Source: Planctomycetota bacterium | GTDB taxonomy: Bacteria > Planctomycetota > Phycisphaerae > Sedimentisphaerales > Anaerobacaceae | Assembly: GCA_022567055.1 (NCBI GenBank) | Contig: JADFHU010000027.1 | Location: forward strand, 1 to 17,397 | Direction of reading: 5' to 3' | DNA: 17,397 bases | Shown here: positions 1 to 6,396 of the stretch, piece by piece | How positions within the stretch are numbered: position 1 is the first letter of the stretch | Layout of the letters: the number at the start of each line of letters is the position of its first letter | The notes under the pieces: model-generated | Databases searched by the model: none | What the model was told of the DNA's origin: nothing | The model's input: the letters and a program-made list of their open reading frames with translations, nothing else | Made by a program: the position numbers and the translations under genes

Positions 1-501
1 GGGAGGGAAAACCACTCCAACACGCGCGTTGTTTGGCTACTGGTAAAGAACGGTTATGTAGAGCCATCGAAGTTTGCCTGTGCCGGGCGTCAAAAATCGA
101 AGAATCCTGATTTCCGTGTCTGCCGGGCCAAGGGTCTCAACGATTTCCCCGGGCGCGAGTACATCGACTATAGCTTTAGGATATCGCACCGACGGGCCAG
201 CAGAGTTCCGCGTTTACGCTCGGTCATCATGGCTGATTTGAACCCTCTCTGCGAGATGATGCCGACCGATTTCTCGAAATCCTGCAAGGTTCGATTGGAC
301 CTCACCGCCAACAGCAAGAATCATCAGGGGAGGGGTCAGAACCTGTTGTTCACCGATGGCTCCGTCGTCTTTTCCGAAACCCGTGCCGCGACCGGTAACG
401 AAGACGATGACATATATACGCTTCGCAGCATGACGCATGGTTGCGATGTCAACGGATGCGAGATTCCGGTAAGTGAAGACGACGTTTTTCTTGCCCCCTA
501 A
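1..501 (+). CDS. Type II secretion / prepilin-like protein, C-terminal fragment (5' end outside window)
   Basis: The frame is open from base 1 to the TAA at 499-501, giving 166 codons with no start needed, so the N-terminus lies upstream of the window. The tail holds a segment of the form NHQGRGQNLLFTDGSVVF, which matches the prepilin-processing-associated H-x(9-10)-DG signature at the C-terminus of large planctomycete pseudopilins. Upstream segments such as WLLVKNGYVEPSKFAC and DFPGREYIDYSF also fit that family, in which a cysteine-containing loop precedes the DG motif. Family knowledge: these proteins have an N-terminal prepilin leader and one transmembrane helix and are exported through a pilus or type II secretion-like machine. 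What this one carries or binds cannot be told. The first in-frame ATG (229) would leave out the upstream conserved part, so it is not the start. No good terminator follows directly; a short ACCGC/GCGGT hairpin lies at 525-537. Confidence 0.75.
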   Translation, partial: GRENHSNTRVVWLLVKNGYVEPSKFACAGRQKSKNPDFRVCRAKGLNDFPGREYIDYSFRISHRRASRVPRLRSVIMADLNPLCEMMPTDFSKSCKVRLDLTANSKNHQGRGQNLLFTDGSVVFSETRAATGNEDDDIYTLRSMTHGCDVNGCEIPVSEDDVFLAP

Positions 502-1012
502 CCTCTCTGAATTCATCTGATTGAACCGCCCTGCGGTCCCATGTCTCCCCTTTATATCCTAAATCGCTGAAGGTTGCCATTTCCTAGCCAGAGGGGCGGC
601 AAACCGCAACCGTTACGGTCTTCTCCGCTAGTTATCCACTTTTTGAAAACACTGGCAGAACGCTTGAGAGCACATTCGGTGATCGCGTGCCCGCCCGACG
701 ATCGGATACTAGACCACTGTAGTCTTAATTCATTGATTGTCCTGAATAAGTGTAAAACGTTTAGTTTAATGAGTTTATGTTCTATGGGAAGCCTATCGGG
801 ATGCGGGTAGGTTGTGGGAGATTGACAGGGCCTGGCCTGCACGCTTCACACCGCACGGTGCTCCGGCGAGGCGGGCCCTTAGTTTATTAACAGGTTGTCC
901 ACATTTGATAGTTTAGGGTATCTGTGCTCTCAACTGCTGGAATCCCCGGTATACACAGTCGGGGTTATCAGACCTGATAGTATTCATTCTCATCCGTTGC
1001 CCGGCAACCTTG
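502..1012. other. Non-coding stretch with DnaA-box-like motifs and an AT-rich patch
   Basis: I see no credible gene here; the short open frames lack family-like content and ribosome binding sites. Visible contents are a small dyad at 525-537, an AT-rich patch at about 721-785, a strong hairpin at 827-879, and nonamers close to the DnaA box. These are TTATCCACT at 632-640, TTGTCCACA at 895-903, GTATACACA at 949-957, and on the minus strand TTTTACACT (749-757). The stretch ends at the trxA promoter. It could be a long 5' regulatory region or part of an origin; the sequence alone does not decide. Confidence 0.5.
827..879 (+). other. Strong hairpin followed by a T/A-rich tract; possible terminator or structured leader
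   Basis: Bases 827-834 (AGGGCCTG) pair with 872-879 (CGGGCCCT) in an 8-bp stem with one G-T wobble. Inside, GCC 835-837 can pair with GGC 865-867 and GCAC 839-842 with GTGC 858-861, giving one long interrupted stem. It is followed by TTAGTTTATTAA. It could end transcription coming from the upstream gene, but the tract is not a clean U-run and the distance to the upstream stop is about 325 bp. Confidence 0.45.
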
Positions 1013-1041
1013 TTGACAGCAATAGGGTGGCCTCTTACTAT
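1013..1041 (+). promoter_or_regulatory. Sigma70-type promoter for trxA-trxB
   Basis: A perfect -35 TTGACA (1013-1018) is followed by a 17-nt spacer and a -10 TACTAT (1036-1041, five of six consensus bases). Transcription would start near 1048, leaving a leader of about 40 nt with the AAGGAG ribosome site at 1074-1079. The promoter lies inside the longer open frame that begins upstream, so it also fixes the trxA start at 1087. Confidence 0.75.
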
Positions 1042-1086
1042 TTGGCCCTATCTTTCGAACGTAACGGAATTGCAAGGAGTGCGACG

Positions 1087-1425
1087 ATGGTCAATGGAAG
1101 GCCGGTTGAACTGACAGACAGTGAATTTGTAGATGAGGTCCTATGCTCTGACGTCCCCGTGGTCGTCGACTACTGGGCCCCCTGGTGTGGGCCCTGTCGC
1201 ATGGCGAGTCCGGTGATTGAAAAAATGGCGGCAGAGTACCAAGGGCAAATCAAAGTGTGCAAGCTCAACATCGATGAAGAGCGCGAGGTTGCCACGCAGT
1301 ACGGGATCATGAGCATTCCCACATTCCATATCTTCAAGGACGGTGTGATGGTAGATCAGGTGGGTGGGGTCACTCCGACCTTTGAGGCCGATCTTCGCGA
1401 TAAGATCGAGACCCACATCCGCTAA
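1087..1425 (+). CDS. trxA: Thioredoxin
   Basis: This is a 112-aa single-domain thioredoxin, the cytoplasmic dithiol reductant for ribonucleotide reductase, peroxiredoxins and similar targets. The active site is WCGPC at residues 33-37 (Cys34, Cys37), preceded by VVVDYWAP. The cis-proline is Pro78 in SIPTF. The usual buried Asp is kept (Asp28, VVVDYW). The open frame extends 64 codons further upstream, but I place the start at ATG 1087. It has AAGGAG 7 nt before it, gives the normal thioredoxin length, and the extra part overlaps the promoter at 1013-1041 and has no thioredoxin or signal-peptide character. The gene stops 18 nt before trxB, so the two form an operon of electron carrier and reductase. 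Confidence 0.95.
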   Translation: MVNGRPVELTDSEFVDEVLCSDVPVVVDYWAPWCGPCRMASPVIEKMAAEYQGQIKVCKLNIDEEREVATQYGIMSIPTFHIFKDGVMVDQVGGVTPTFEADLRDKIETHIR

Positions 1426-1443
1426 TTCGAGATTTGGATCCAT

Positions 1444-2442
1444 ATGACTCAGGACGTTCAAGACGTCATCATTGTGGGCGGAGGTCCGGCAGGTCTGGGC
1501 GCGGCACTTTACACGGCCCGTGACAAGCTGAAGACCTTGATCGTGGAGAAATACATTCCGGGGGGACAGATTCTGACCACCGACCGCATCGAAAACTACC
1601 CTGGATTCGACAACATTGACGGGGCGTCACTCGTCATGAAGATGCAAAAGCAAGTGGAGACCTTCGGCGCCCGGATCAAACAGACCTCAGCCGTGACCGC
1701 CGTGGAGAAACGGGAGGACGGCAATATCGATGTCATCACGGGAGACGACACTCTGGTGGCAAGAGCCGTCATCCTGTCGCCGGGGAGCAGCTTCCGACAT
1801 CTGGACGTACCGGGCGAAGAGGCGTTTCGCAATGCCGGCGCGGGGGTGAGCTACTGCGGCACCTGCGACGCGCCCTTTTTCAGAGGCAAAGTCGTGGTGA
1901 GCATAGGCGGGGGGAATACCGCCGTCGAAGAGACGCTGCATCTGACCAAGTACGCCAGCAAGGTGATCATGGTCCATCGTCGAGATGAGTTCCGAGCGGC
2001 CAAGATTCTGGTGGAGGAACTGATGGACAAGGTCCATGAGCCCAACTCGAATCTGGAAATCAAATATGACACGGTGGCCCTTGCGATTGAAGGGGATGGG
2101 CGCGTTCAGTCCGCCCAGCTTCAGAACGTCAAGACGCAAGCGGTCGAGGACCAGCCTTGTGGTGGCGTCTTCATCTTCGTCGGCACCGTGCCGAACACCC
2201 ATTTCCTACAGGGGTCCCTGGAAATGAATGAATCCGGCTTTATCAAGTGCGATGCCGCACGTCTGCGGACCAGCATGCCCGGTGTCTTCGTGGCCGGGGA
2301 CTGTCGCGTCGGGGCGGACATGCAACTGGTGACTGCCGTCGCCGATGGCGTGACTGCCGCCATGGCCTTGAACGAGTACTACCGTGACCCTGCCTGGTGG
2401 AACAGCGTGAACGAGGAATACCTGCAACCCAGCGGCGTGTAG
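1444..2442 (+). CDS. trxB: Thioredoxin reductase (NADPH, FAD)
   Basis: This 332-aa low-molecular-weight flavin reductase takes electrons from NADPH through FAD and a redox disulfide to thioredoxin. The FAD-binding dinucleotide motif GGGPAG is at residues 12-17, followed by GGQILTTDRIENYPG. The redox-active pair is CGTC (Cys138, Cys141), followed by Asp142, the usual proton donor; the residue after it is Ala rather than the common Gly. The NADPH domain has GGGNTAVEE and the phosphate-binding HRRDEFRA, which supports NADPH over NADH. The second FAD motif GVFVAGDCR is near the C-terminus. The length fits the family (about 310-335). The gene lies 18 nt behind trxA and no separate promoter is seen. 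Its Shine-Dalgarno site is weak (GGAT), consistent with translation following trxA. Confidence 0.95.
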   Translation: MTQDVQDVIIVGGGPAGLGAALYTARDKLKTLIVEKYIPGGQILTTDRIENYPGFDNIDGASLVMKMQKQVETFGARIKQTSAVTAVEKREDGNIDVITGDDTLVARAVILSPGSSFRHLDVPGEEAFRNAGAGVSYCGTCDAPFFRGKVVVSIGGGNTAVEETLHLTKYASKVIMVHRRDEFRAAKILVEELMDKVHEPNSNLEIKYDTVALAIEGDGRVQSAQLQNVKTQAVEDQPCGGVFIFVGTVPNTHFLQGSLEMNESGFIKCDAARLRTSMPGVFVAGDCRVGADMQLVTAVADGVTAAMALNEYYRDPAWWNSVNEEYLQPSGV

Positions 2443-2504
2443 CAGGGACCCGACCTCATCCACCCACGCTACCAGCCCGAGGCACTGCCCTCCGGGACCG
2501 GCAA

Positions 2505-2550
2505 GAAAACAGCGGCTTCCGTGGTACAATCCTGGCTGCGATAGCAGCAT
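2505..2550 (+). repeat. 46-bp repeat, copy 1, with a GCTGC-GATA-GCAGC hairpin
   Basis: This copy matches 2625-2670 at 41 of 46 positions, with no indels. It begins GAAAACAGCGGCTTCC and ends in the perfect dyad GCTGCGATAGCAGC (5-bp stem, 4-nt loop). It lies between convergent trxB and the kinase gene. Short frames run through it in both directions, but the differences between copies change amino acids freely, so a conserved peptide is not supported. It resembles an REP-like or otherwise dispersed element; only two copies are visible here. Confidence 0.75.
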
Positions 2551-2624
2551 TATTAAAGAACCACGAAATAACTTGGACTTTTGAATGCCCAATTGCACCC
2601 CATCTTGGATCGCTTCTCAATCGC

Positions 2625-2670
2625 GAAAACAGCGGCTTCCTTGGAGCAAACCTAGCTGCGATAGCAGCAT
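2625..2670 (+). repeat. 46-bp repeat, copy 2, with a GCTGC-GATA-GCAGC hairpin
   Basis: This is the direct repeat of 2505-2550 at exactly 120-bp spacing. The five mismatches fall at positions 17, 21, 22, 26 and 30 of the unit; the first 16 bases and the terminal hairpin are identical. The 74-bp spacer between copies is not repeated as a unit. The element sits about 55 bp beyond the kinase stop codon, in the non-coding gap between convergent genes. Confidence 0.75.
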
Positions 2671-2723
2671 AAAAAGCATCCCAAGCAATCCGCGACGTAG
2701 AACTGCTACGCCTGTGGTTTCGC

Positions 2724-5168
2724 TCAATCGGGCGCGACCCAATATGGGGCACACTTGGACCCCAAATTATCCAACTTATTTATTGCCGATCCCTCTCCCT
2801 TGCGACGCATGTTCACATTCGCCCGCCAGCGGGGAATGAGCCAGGCGATGAACATCGAGACTGTTCCCGTGACAATGAGCCAGAGCGGCCAGAGGAAGAA
2901 CTTGTCCAGGTGCTCGACCGTCAGTTTGTGGACGGAGGCCGTGATACCGGCCAGGCCGGAGTAGAAGAAAGACTTCATCTGGCGTGTCACGCTCACCAGG
3001 ACAAAGAAGAGCGAGGCGACAGGCAGGAGGCAGCGATATATCATGCGGTGTGCCTCGTCCAGGGCAACACTGTCCAGGTCGAGGATCCGCAGTGGTGTGA
3101 GAATGTGCAGGGCGCCCAGCCAGTTCAGGGCCGTACCCAGGGAACGCTGCAGCGGTGTGCCGATGCTTCGGCACAGACCCGCGGCGATCAAGTAGACCAG
3201 ACCATTGCCGATTAAGCTTAGGACCCGATGTTCGATGCTACTCAGTCCGACGGGTTTCTCATGGACGAGCCCGAACAGCGTATTCTCGGAGAGGGCGATA
3301 GTCGTAAGCGAAGCGACCAGGACCACAATGCCCACTGTCGATAAGGGCCAGGCATACTTCTTCTGGCCGCCGCGATCCAGCACGGCGCCCAGGACAAACA
3401 GGCACAGGGAGGGAATCAGATACCACGCAGCCAAAACGTCGATAGACCCCTCCCAAAGTCCGTTGATGATAAACATGCTGGAAAGGATGGCCAGCAGGGC
3501 CAGAACGCTGAATAACGCGAATATGGACGAGCGGGTCAGCCAGAGAAAGATAGAGGAACAGGCCAACCAACACCAAGAAGAGACGTAGAGCTGTGTGTTT
3601 CCGATTAGGACGTGCGCGCCGCTGCTGCTGAGGCCTTGATACACGGACTCCGTGCCCCAGCGCCAGGTGTCCGCGGACAAGAGGTTCCACTGTCCCAGGC
3701 TCAAGAGCAGCGTCACCGGTATGAGCAGGCTGGCAATCGCCAAGAATCCCACACAGAGCCGGTTTTCCTTTTTCCACCAAAGCGAGACCCCGGTCAGGGC
3801 GATGATCAGCGTGGCACCCAGGGCCGGGGCGGGTCGTAGGGCAGGGTGGATCTCGTCCCAGGTCTTGTAGAACAGCACACAGGTGCCGAGTACGGTGATC
3901 CATCCGCCCAGGTAGAGAAAGACCTGTGATAGCGATAGCTTCCGGGCGTCCATGATCGAGGGGTCCGACGGTCGGATGATGCGTTCGTAGATGTTCTCCA
4001 GACGATCGTACTCCCCTTGTGTCACCAATTCGTTCTTGCGCCAGAGTTGCAGTTTTTCACGATGCTGACCCAATTCTTCCTCTAGTTTGGCCGTCATGTA
4101 GCTGGGTCTGGACCAGATCTTCTCGCCCCTCAGATAGCGCTGCAACTCCTCGTGCAGTTGCTGGGCGTTGGCATAGCGTGCTTTGGGATCTTTCTCCAGC
4201 GCCTTGAGACAGATGTTCTGTAAGGCAATGGGGACCTTATGCCCCGGCGAATCGGGTGGCTCGGGATGCTCGGTGCGAATGGCCTCAAACAGGGTCTTGA
4301 GATCGGATTGCTCAAAGGGCAAACGGTCGGTGAGGAGCTGATAGAGTAAAGCGCCCAAGGCATAGACATCCGTGGCGTGGGAGACCTTCACCGGGGGCGT
4401 GACCTGTTCCGGCGCGCAGTACCCGGGTGTCCCCTTGAAGAGCCCCTCCTCTGGGCTTTGGCCATGATGATCTTGAACCGCAATGCCGAAGTCCAGGATC
4501 TTGGGCGAGAGGCCGGCCGTCACCAAGATATTGGAGGGCTTGATGTCTCTATGGGTGACCCCGCTTGCGTGCGCCGCGCCCACGGCTTGTAGTACCTTCA
4601 GGAAGAGACGCAGGCGCTGTGGGGTCTCCAACCCTTCCCAGGCCTGGGCCAAGGGCAAGCCATCGATCCACTCCAGGATGATGAACTTGTGCTTGCCCGT
4701 CTGACCCACTTCGTAGACCTGAGCAATGTAGGGATGATTCAAGCGGCCCATGGCCCGTGCTTCCGCCCACTTCTTGTCAGTGCCAGGTTTTTTTTGGGGG
4801 GTCAAAAACTTGATGGCGACTTGACGTTCCAGGACAGAGTCGATCGCCTGGAAGACATCGCTCTGGTCCGTTTGCCCGACCTTCTTGACCACGTTGTAGC
4901 GCTCGCCCAGCAGGGCCTGTGCATCCGTGACGGTGGGCACTGGAGAGGATAGCTTGAATTGAAGCGGCTCGACGGCCGGTTCGGGTTCGGAGTCAGGCCC
5001 CTGAGTCGCCTTCAGGTCTGTGAGGCATTCTTCGTTGCTCTTCGCCTCGACGAGAGCCGCTTGACACTGATTGCAGTCTTGCACGTGTGCCTCGAACTCG
5101 GCGCGTTCTTCGGGCTGGAGATCGTCGGCGACAAACCGCTCGATCGTTTCAATGTCAGGACAGTTCAT
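2724..5168 (-). CDS. Membrane Ser/Thr protein kinase with N-terminal anti-sigma-type zinc motif
   Basis: This 814-aa protein has three parts. Residues 3-35 carry C-x24-H-x3-C-x2-C (Cys3, His28, Cys32, Cys35), the zinc anti-sigma arrangement. Residues 91-345 are a Hanks-type kinase: VAIK Lys120, alpha-C Glu136, HRDIKPSN (Asp208, Asn213), DFG (Asp226) and APE (252-254). The glycine loop (GQTDQSDV, 98-105) keeps only the first of its three glycines. After a charged helical linker at about 355-410, the rest holds roughly ten to twelve hydrophobic segments, resembling DUF2157-type polytopic regions (tentative). It ends RRKGEGSA plus a polar tail. I start at ATG 5168, with GGGAGG about 9 nt upstream; a TTG start 11 codons earlier is possible. 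The likely role is a membrane sensor kinase acting on the sigma factor encoded just upstream, which now looks broken. All catalytic residues are present, so activity is plausible. Confidence 0.85.
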   Translation of the reverse strand: MNCPDIETIERFVADDLQPEERAEFEAHVQDCNQCQAALVEAKSNEECLTDLKATQGPDSEPEPAVEPLQFKLSSPVPTVTDAQALLGERYNVVKKVGQTDQSDVFQAIDSVLERQVAIKFLTPQKKPGTDKKWAEARAMGRLNHPYIAQVYEVGQTGKHKFIILEWIDGLPLAQAWEGLETPQRLRLFLKVLQAVGAAHASGVTHRDIKPSNILVTAGLSPKILDFGIAVQDHHGQSPEEGLFKGTPGYCAPEQVTPPVKVSHATDVYALGALLYQLLTDRLPFEQSDLKTLFEAIRTEHPEPPDSPGHKVPIALQNICLKALEKDPKARYANAQQLHEELQRYLRGEKIWSRPSYMTAKLEEELGQHREKLQLWRKNELVTQGEYDRLENIYERIIRPSDPSIMDARKLSLSQVFLYLGGWITVLGTCVLFYKTWDEIHPALRPAPALGATLIIALTGVSLWWKKENRLCVGFLAIASLLIPVTLLLSLGQWNLLSADTWRWGTESVYQGLSSSGAHVLIGNTQLYVSSWCWLACSSIFLWLTRSSIFALFSVLALLAILSSMFIINGLWEGSIDVLAAWYLIPSLCLFVLGAVLDRGGQKKYAWPLSTVGIVVLVASLTTIALSENTLFGLVHEKPVGLSSIEHRVLSLIGNGLVYLIAAGLCRSIGTPLQRSLGTALNWLGALHILTPLRILDLDSVALDEAHRMIYRCLLPVASLFFVLVSVTRQMKSFFYSGLAGITASVHKLTVEHLDKFFLWPLWLIVTGTVSMFIAWLIPRWRANVNMRRKGEGSAINKLDNLGSKCAPYWVAPD

Positions 5169-5443
5169 TGAGCGCGCCTCCCTCTTTCTCTTCGACTTCA
5201 AGCCGCAATTGTCGCAATCTCGCCAGGATACGCGACTTTGCGATGTGATAGGAAGCTGATCATGGTCTCTTGGGCGGCGTCCTGTGCGTCGGCCGCAGAG
5301 AGGCCCAGCTTACGGCCGAATCCGACCACGATCGGCTGAAAATGATCGCAGAACTGGTCCCAGACATGGTCACTACTGGATCCCTGTAATTCCTGCAGGA
5401 TCTGAGTTGTCGTCTTCCACTGCATAGACAGTTTATCGGTCAC
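5155..5443 (-). pseudogene. ECF sigma factor remnant with internal deletion and frame change
   Basis: The open frame from 5443 (GTG; ATG at 5425 also possible) encodes 81 aa. Up to AADAQDAAQETMISF it reads as the N-terminus and region 2 of an ECF sigma-70 factor. It then stops making sense and ends at about 5198. The adjacent frame, read from about 5235 to the TGA at 5155-5157, gives YHIAKSRILARLRQLRLEVE, which looks like the end of region 4.2 and the C-terminus of the same family. About 100 aa between the two (rest of region 2, linker, most of region 4) are missing. The region-4 frame overlaps the kinase start by 14 bp, as expected for a coupled sigma-kinase operon. I infer an internal deletion that also changed frame. 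An assembly error is the main alternative. Confidence 0.7.
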
Positions 5444-5564
5444 ATCTCAATTGGACCTAAGGGCCTACTCGTGATAACTTGACGATCCGATATTCGGCAT
5501 TAAGGCCGTTCAAGCTATCGCGCTGGGGCAGTCCACGAGCCGATGCTGTCCGACACCGGGGCGG

Positions 5565-6197
5565 CTAGTCGGTGGGGATTTTCTCGCGACAACGCGCCCG
5601 CCAAGCTGCGGCTCCGTGCTCTACGAAGTATTCGAAAGACGCATCGTCGGCAAATTCGGACAACAGGGCTTCTCGTTGGCCGAGGTCCCCAAGGGCCGAC
5701 AGGACCTCAGGCCGTAGAGAGCGCAGGGTCTTGAGAAACGCGCTGTGCTCTTCAGTGAACTGCTTCTCCAGATGCATTCGGACCTTCTTGGCGAAGGCCG
5801 GGCTGGAGCCCTCCGTGCCGATGGCAATCTGCAGCGGGTGGCGTCTGACCACCGCCGGCAGGTAGAAATCGCAGAGATCGGGGGTATCGACCACGTTGCA
5901 GAGGATACCCGCCTGCTGACAGTCTCGATAGACCGTCTCATTGACGGAACGATCGTCGGTACAGGCAATGACCACGCGCGCCCGCCCCAAATACTCGCGG
6001 GCATAGTCGGACAGGACGACTTCGCTCCCATGCGCTTGGCACAGGTCGGCCAGCTCCGGAACGATCTGACGCGTGACCACCACGACGCGGGCATCCGCCT
6101 CTAGCAGGCCTCGGGTCTTCTGGTAGGCTACCTGTCCGCCGCCCACCACGACGGCCCGCTGTTTCTCAAGATCAAGAAAGATGGGGTATTTTGCCAT
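5565..6197 (-). CDS. Precorrin-2 dehydrogenase / sirohydrochlorin ferrochelatase (Met8/CysG N-terminal type)
   Basis: This 210-aa cytoplasmic enzyme should oxidise precorrin-2 to sirohydrochlorin with NAD+, a step toward siroheme, alternative haem or cobalamin; some family members also insert iron. The N-terminus MAKYPIFLDLEKQRAVVVGG is followed by GGGQVAYQK, the family's nucleotide-binding signature. CNVVDTPDLCDFYLPA corresponds to the conserved NVVD segment with the catalytic Asp. GTEGSSPAFAKKVR matches the conserved GTSP-type loop. The frame extends 38 codons upstream, but that part is not family-like, so I choose ATG 6197. There is no visible Shine-Dalgarno site; a perfect TATAAT ends 7 nt before the ATG, suggesting a leaderless message. 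No methyltransferase domain is fused and no other tetrapyrrole gene is adjacent here. Confidence 0.9.
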   Translation of the reverse strand: MAKYPIFLDLEKQRAVVVGGGQVAYQKTRGLLEADARVVVVTRQIVPELADLCQAHGSEVVLSDYAREYLGRARVVIACTDDRSVNETVYRDCQQAGILCNVVDTPDLCDFYLPAVVRRHPLQIAIGTEGSSPAFAKKVRMHLEKQFTEEHSAFLKTLRSLRPEVLSALGDLGQREALLSEFADDASFEYFVEHGAAAWRARCREKIPTD

Positions 6198-6204
6198 GGC
6201 CGCA

Positions 6205-6229
6205 ATTATAGGCAGACCGCTGACAGCGG
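6205..6229 (-). promoter_or_regulatory. Possible leaderless promoter with an operator-like dyad
   Basis: On the minus strand TATAAT lies at 6210-6205, and the ATG begins 7 nt further on at 6197, so transcription would start at or next to the start codon. A perfect dyad CCGCT-GAC-AGCGG (6217-6229) fills the spacer toward the -35 position. The -35 itself is poor (TTCTCC at a 17-nt spacing). The dyad could be a repressor site; no regulator is identified. Confidence 0.4.
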
Positions 6230-6327
6230 AGAATGAAAAAACCAACCCGCCGACAGTCGTTCCACTCGGATCGGAGTGGCAGCCTTGCCCCCGCAGCCGG
6301 GCACCCCACACGCGACCACGGAAGGAT

Positions 6328-6353
6328 AACAGGCGGGGGTTCCCTGTTTTTCT
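6328..6353 (+). terminator. Possible intrinsic terminator on the plus strand
   Basis: AACAGG (6328-6333) pairs with CCTGTT (6343-6348) across a 9-nt loop and runs into TTTCTTCC, with further T-rich sequence to about 6368. No plus-strand gene ends upstream of it within more than 3 kb; the neighbouring gene is on the minus strand. It may end a short plus-strand RNA from the 6210-6330 region, where further hairpins lie (CCACTC/GAGTGG 6262-6279). Confidence 0.4.
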
Positions 6354-6366
6354 TCCTCGATTTTTC

Positions 6367-6396
6367 TTACCAGGTCAAGCCGAGATCGTGTAGACT
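6367..6396 (+). promoter_or_regulatory. Candidate promoter for the YchF-like gene
   Basis: TTACCA (6367-6372), an 18-nt spacer and TAGACT (6391-6396), the latter preceded by TG directly upstream, give four of six matches at each box. The start would fall near 6403, leaving a leader of about 130 nt. It is the best plus-strand candidate in the gap but not a strong one. Confidence 0.35.

Noticed and set aside
895..1086. 64-codon N-terminal extension of thioredoxin, a possible signal or anchor
   Set aside because: It contains the TTGACA-N17-TACTAT promoter, has no hydrophobic segment, and ATG 1087 has a good ribosome site and gives the normal length.
2456..2752. Small proteins on both strands across the 46-bp repeats
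   Set aside because: Copies differ by amino-acid-changing substitutions in every frame, no ribosome sites are seen, and the frames just follow the repeat.
2745..2764. TGGGG/CCCCA hairpin as a terminator for trxB
   Set aside because: Only a 5-bp stem without a T-run, and it lies inside the kinase coding end.
3259..3903. Long antisense open frames inside the kinase, PilT, PilC and other genes
   Set aside because: They lie opposite or out of frame with confidently identified genes, have skewed composition and show no family motifs.
5169..5201. TTG start giving 11 extra residues on the kinase
   Set aside because: ATG 5168 has GGGAGG at a good distance and places Cys3 at the normal distance from the zinc triad; the extra residues overlap the sigma remnant.
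6198..6311. 38-residue N-terminal extension of precorrin-2 dehydrogenase
   Set aside because: The family begins at about MAKYPIFLDL; the extension spans the TATAAT box and hairpin-rich DNA and is not family-like.
6250..6350. Cobalamin riboswitch upstream of the tetrapyrrole gene
   Set aside because: The minus strand has a GCCACT-like string but not the conserved B12 box or the core arrangement.
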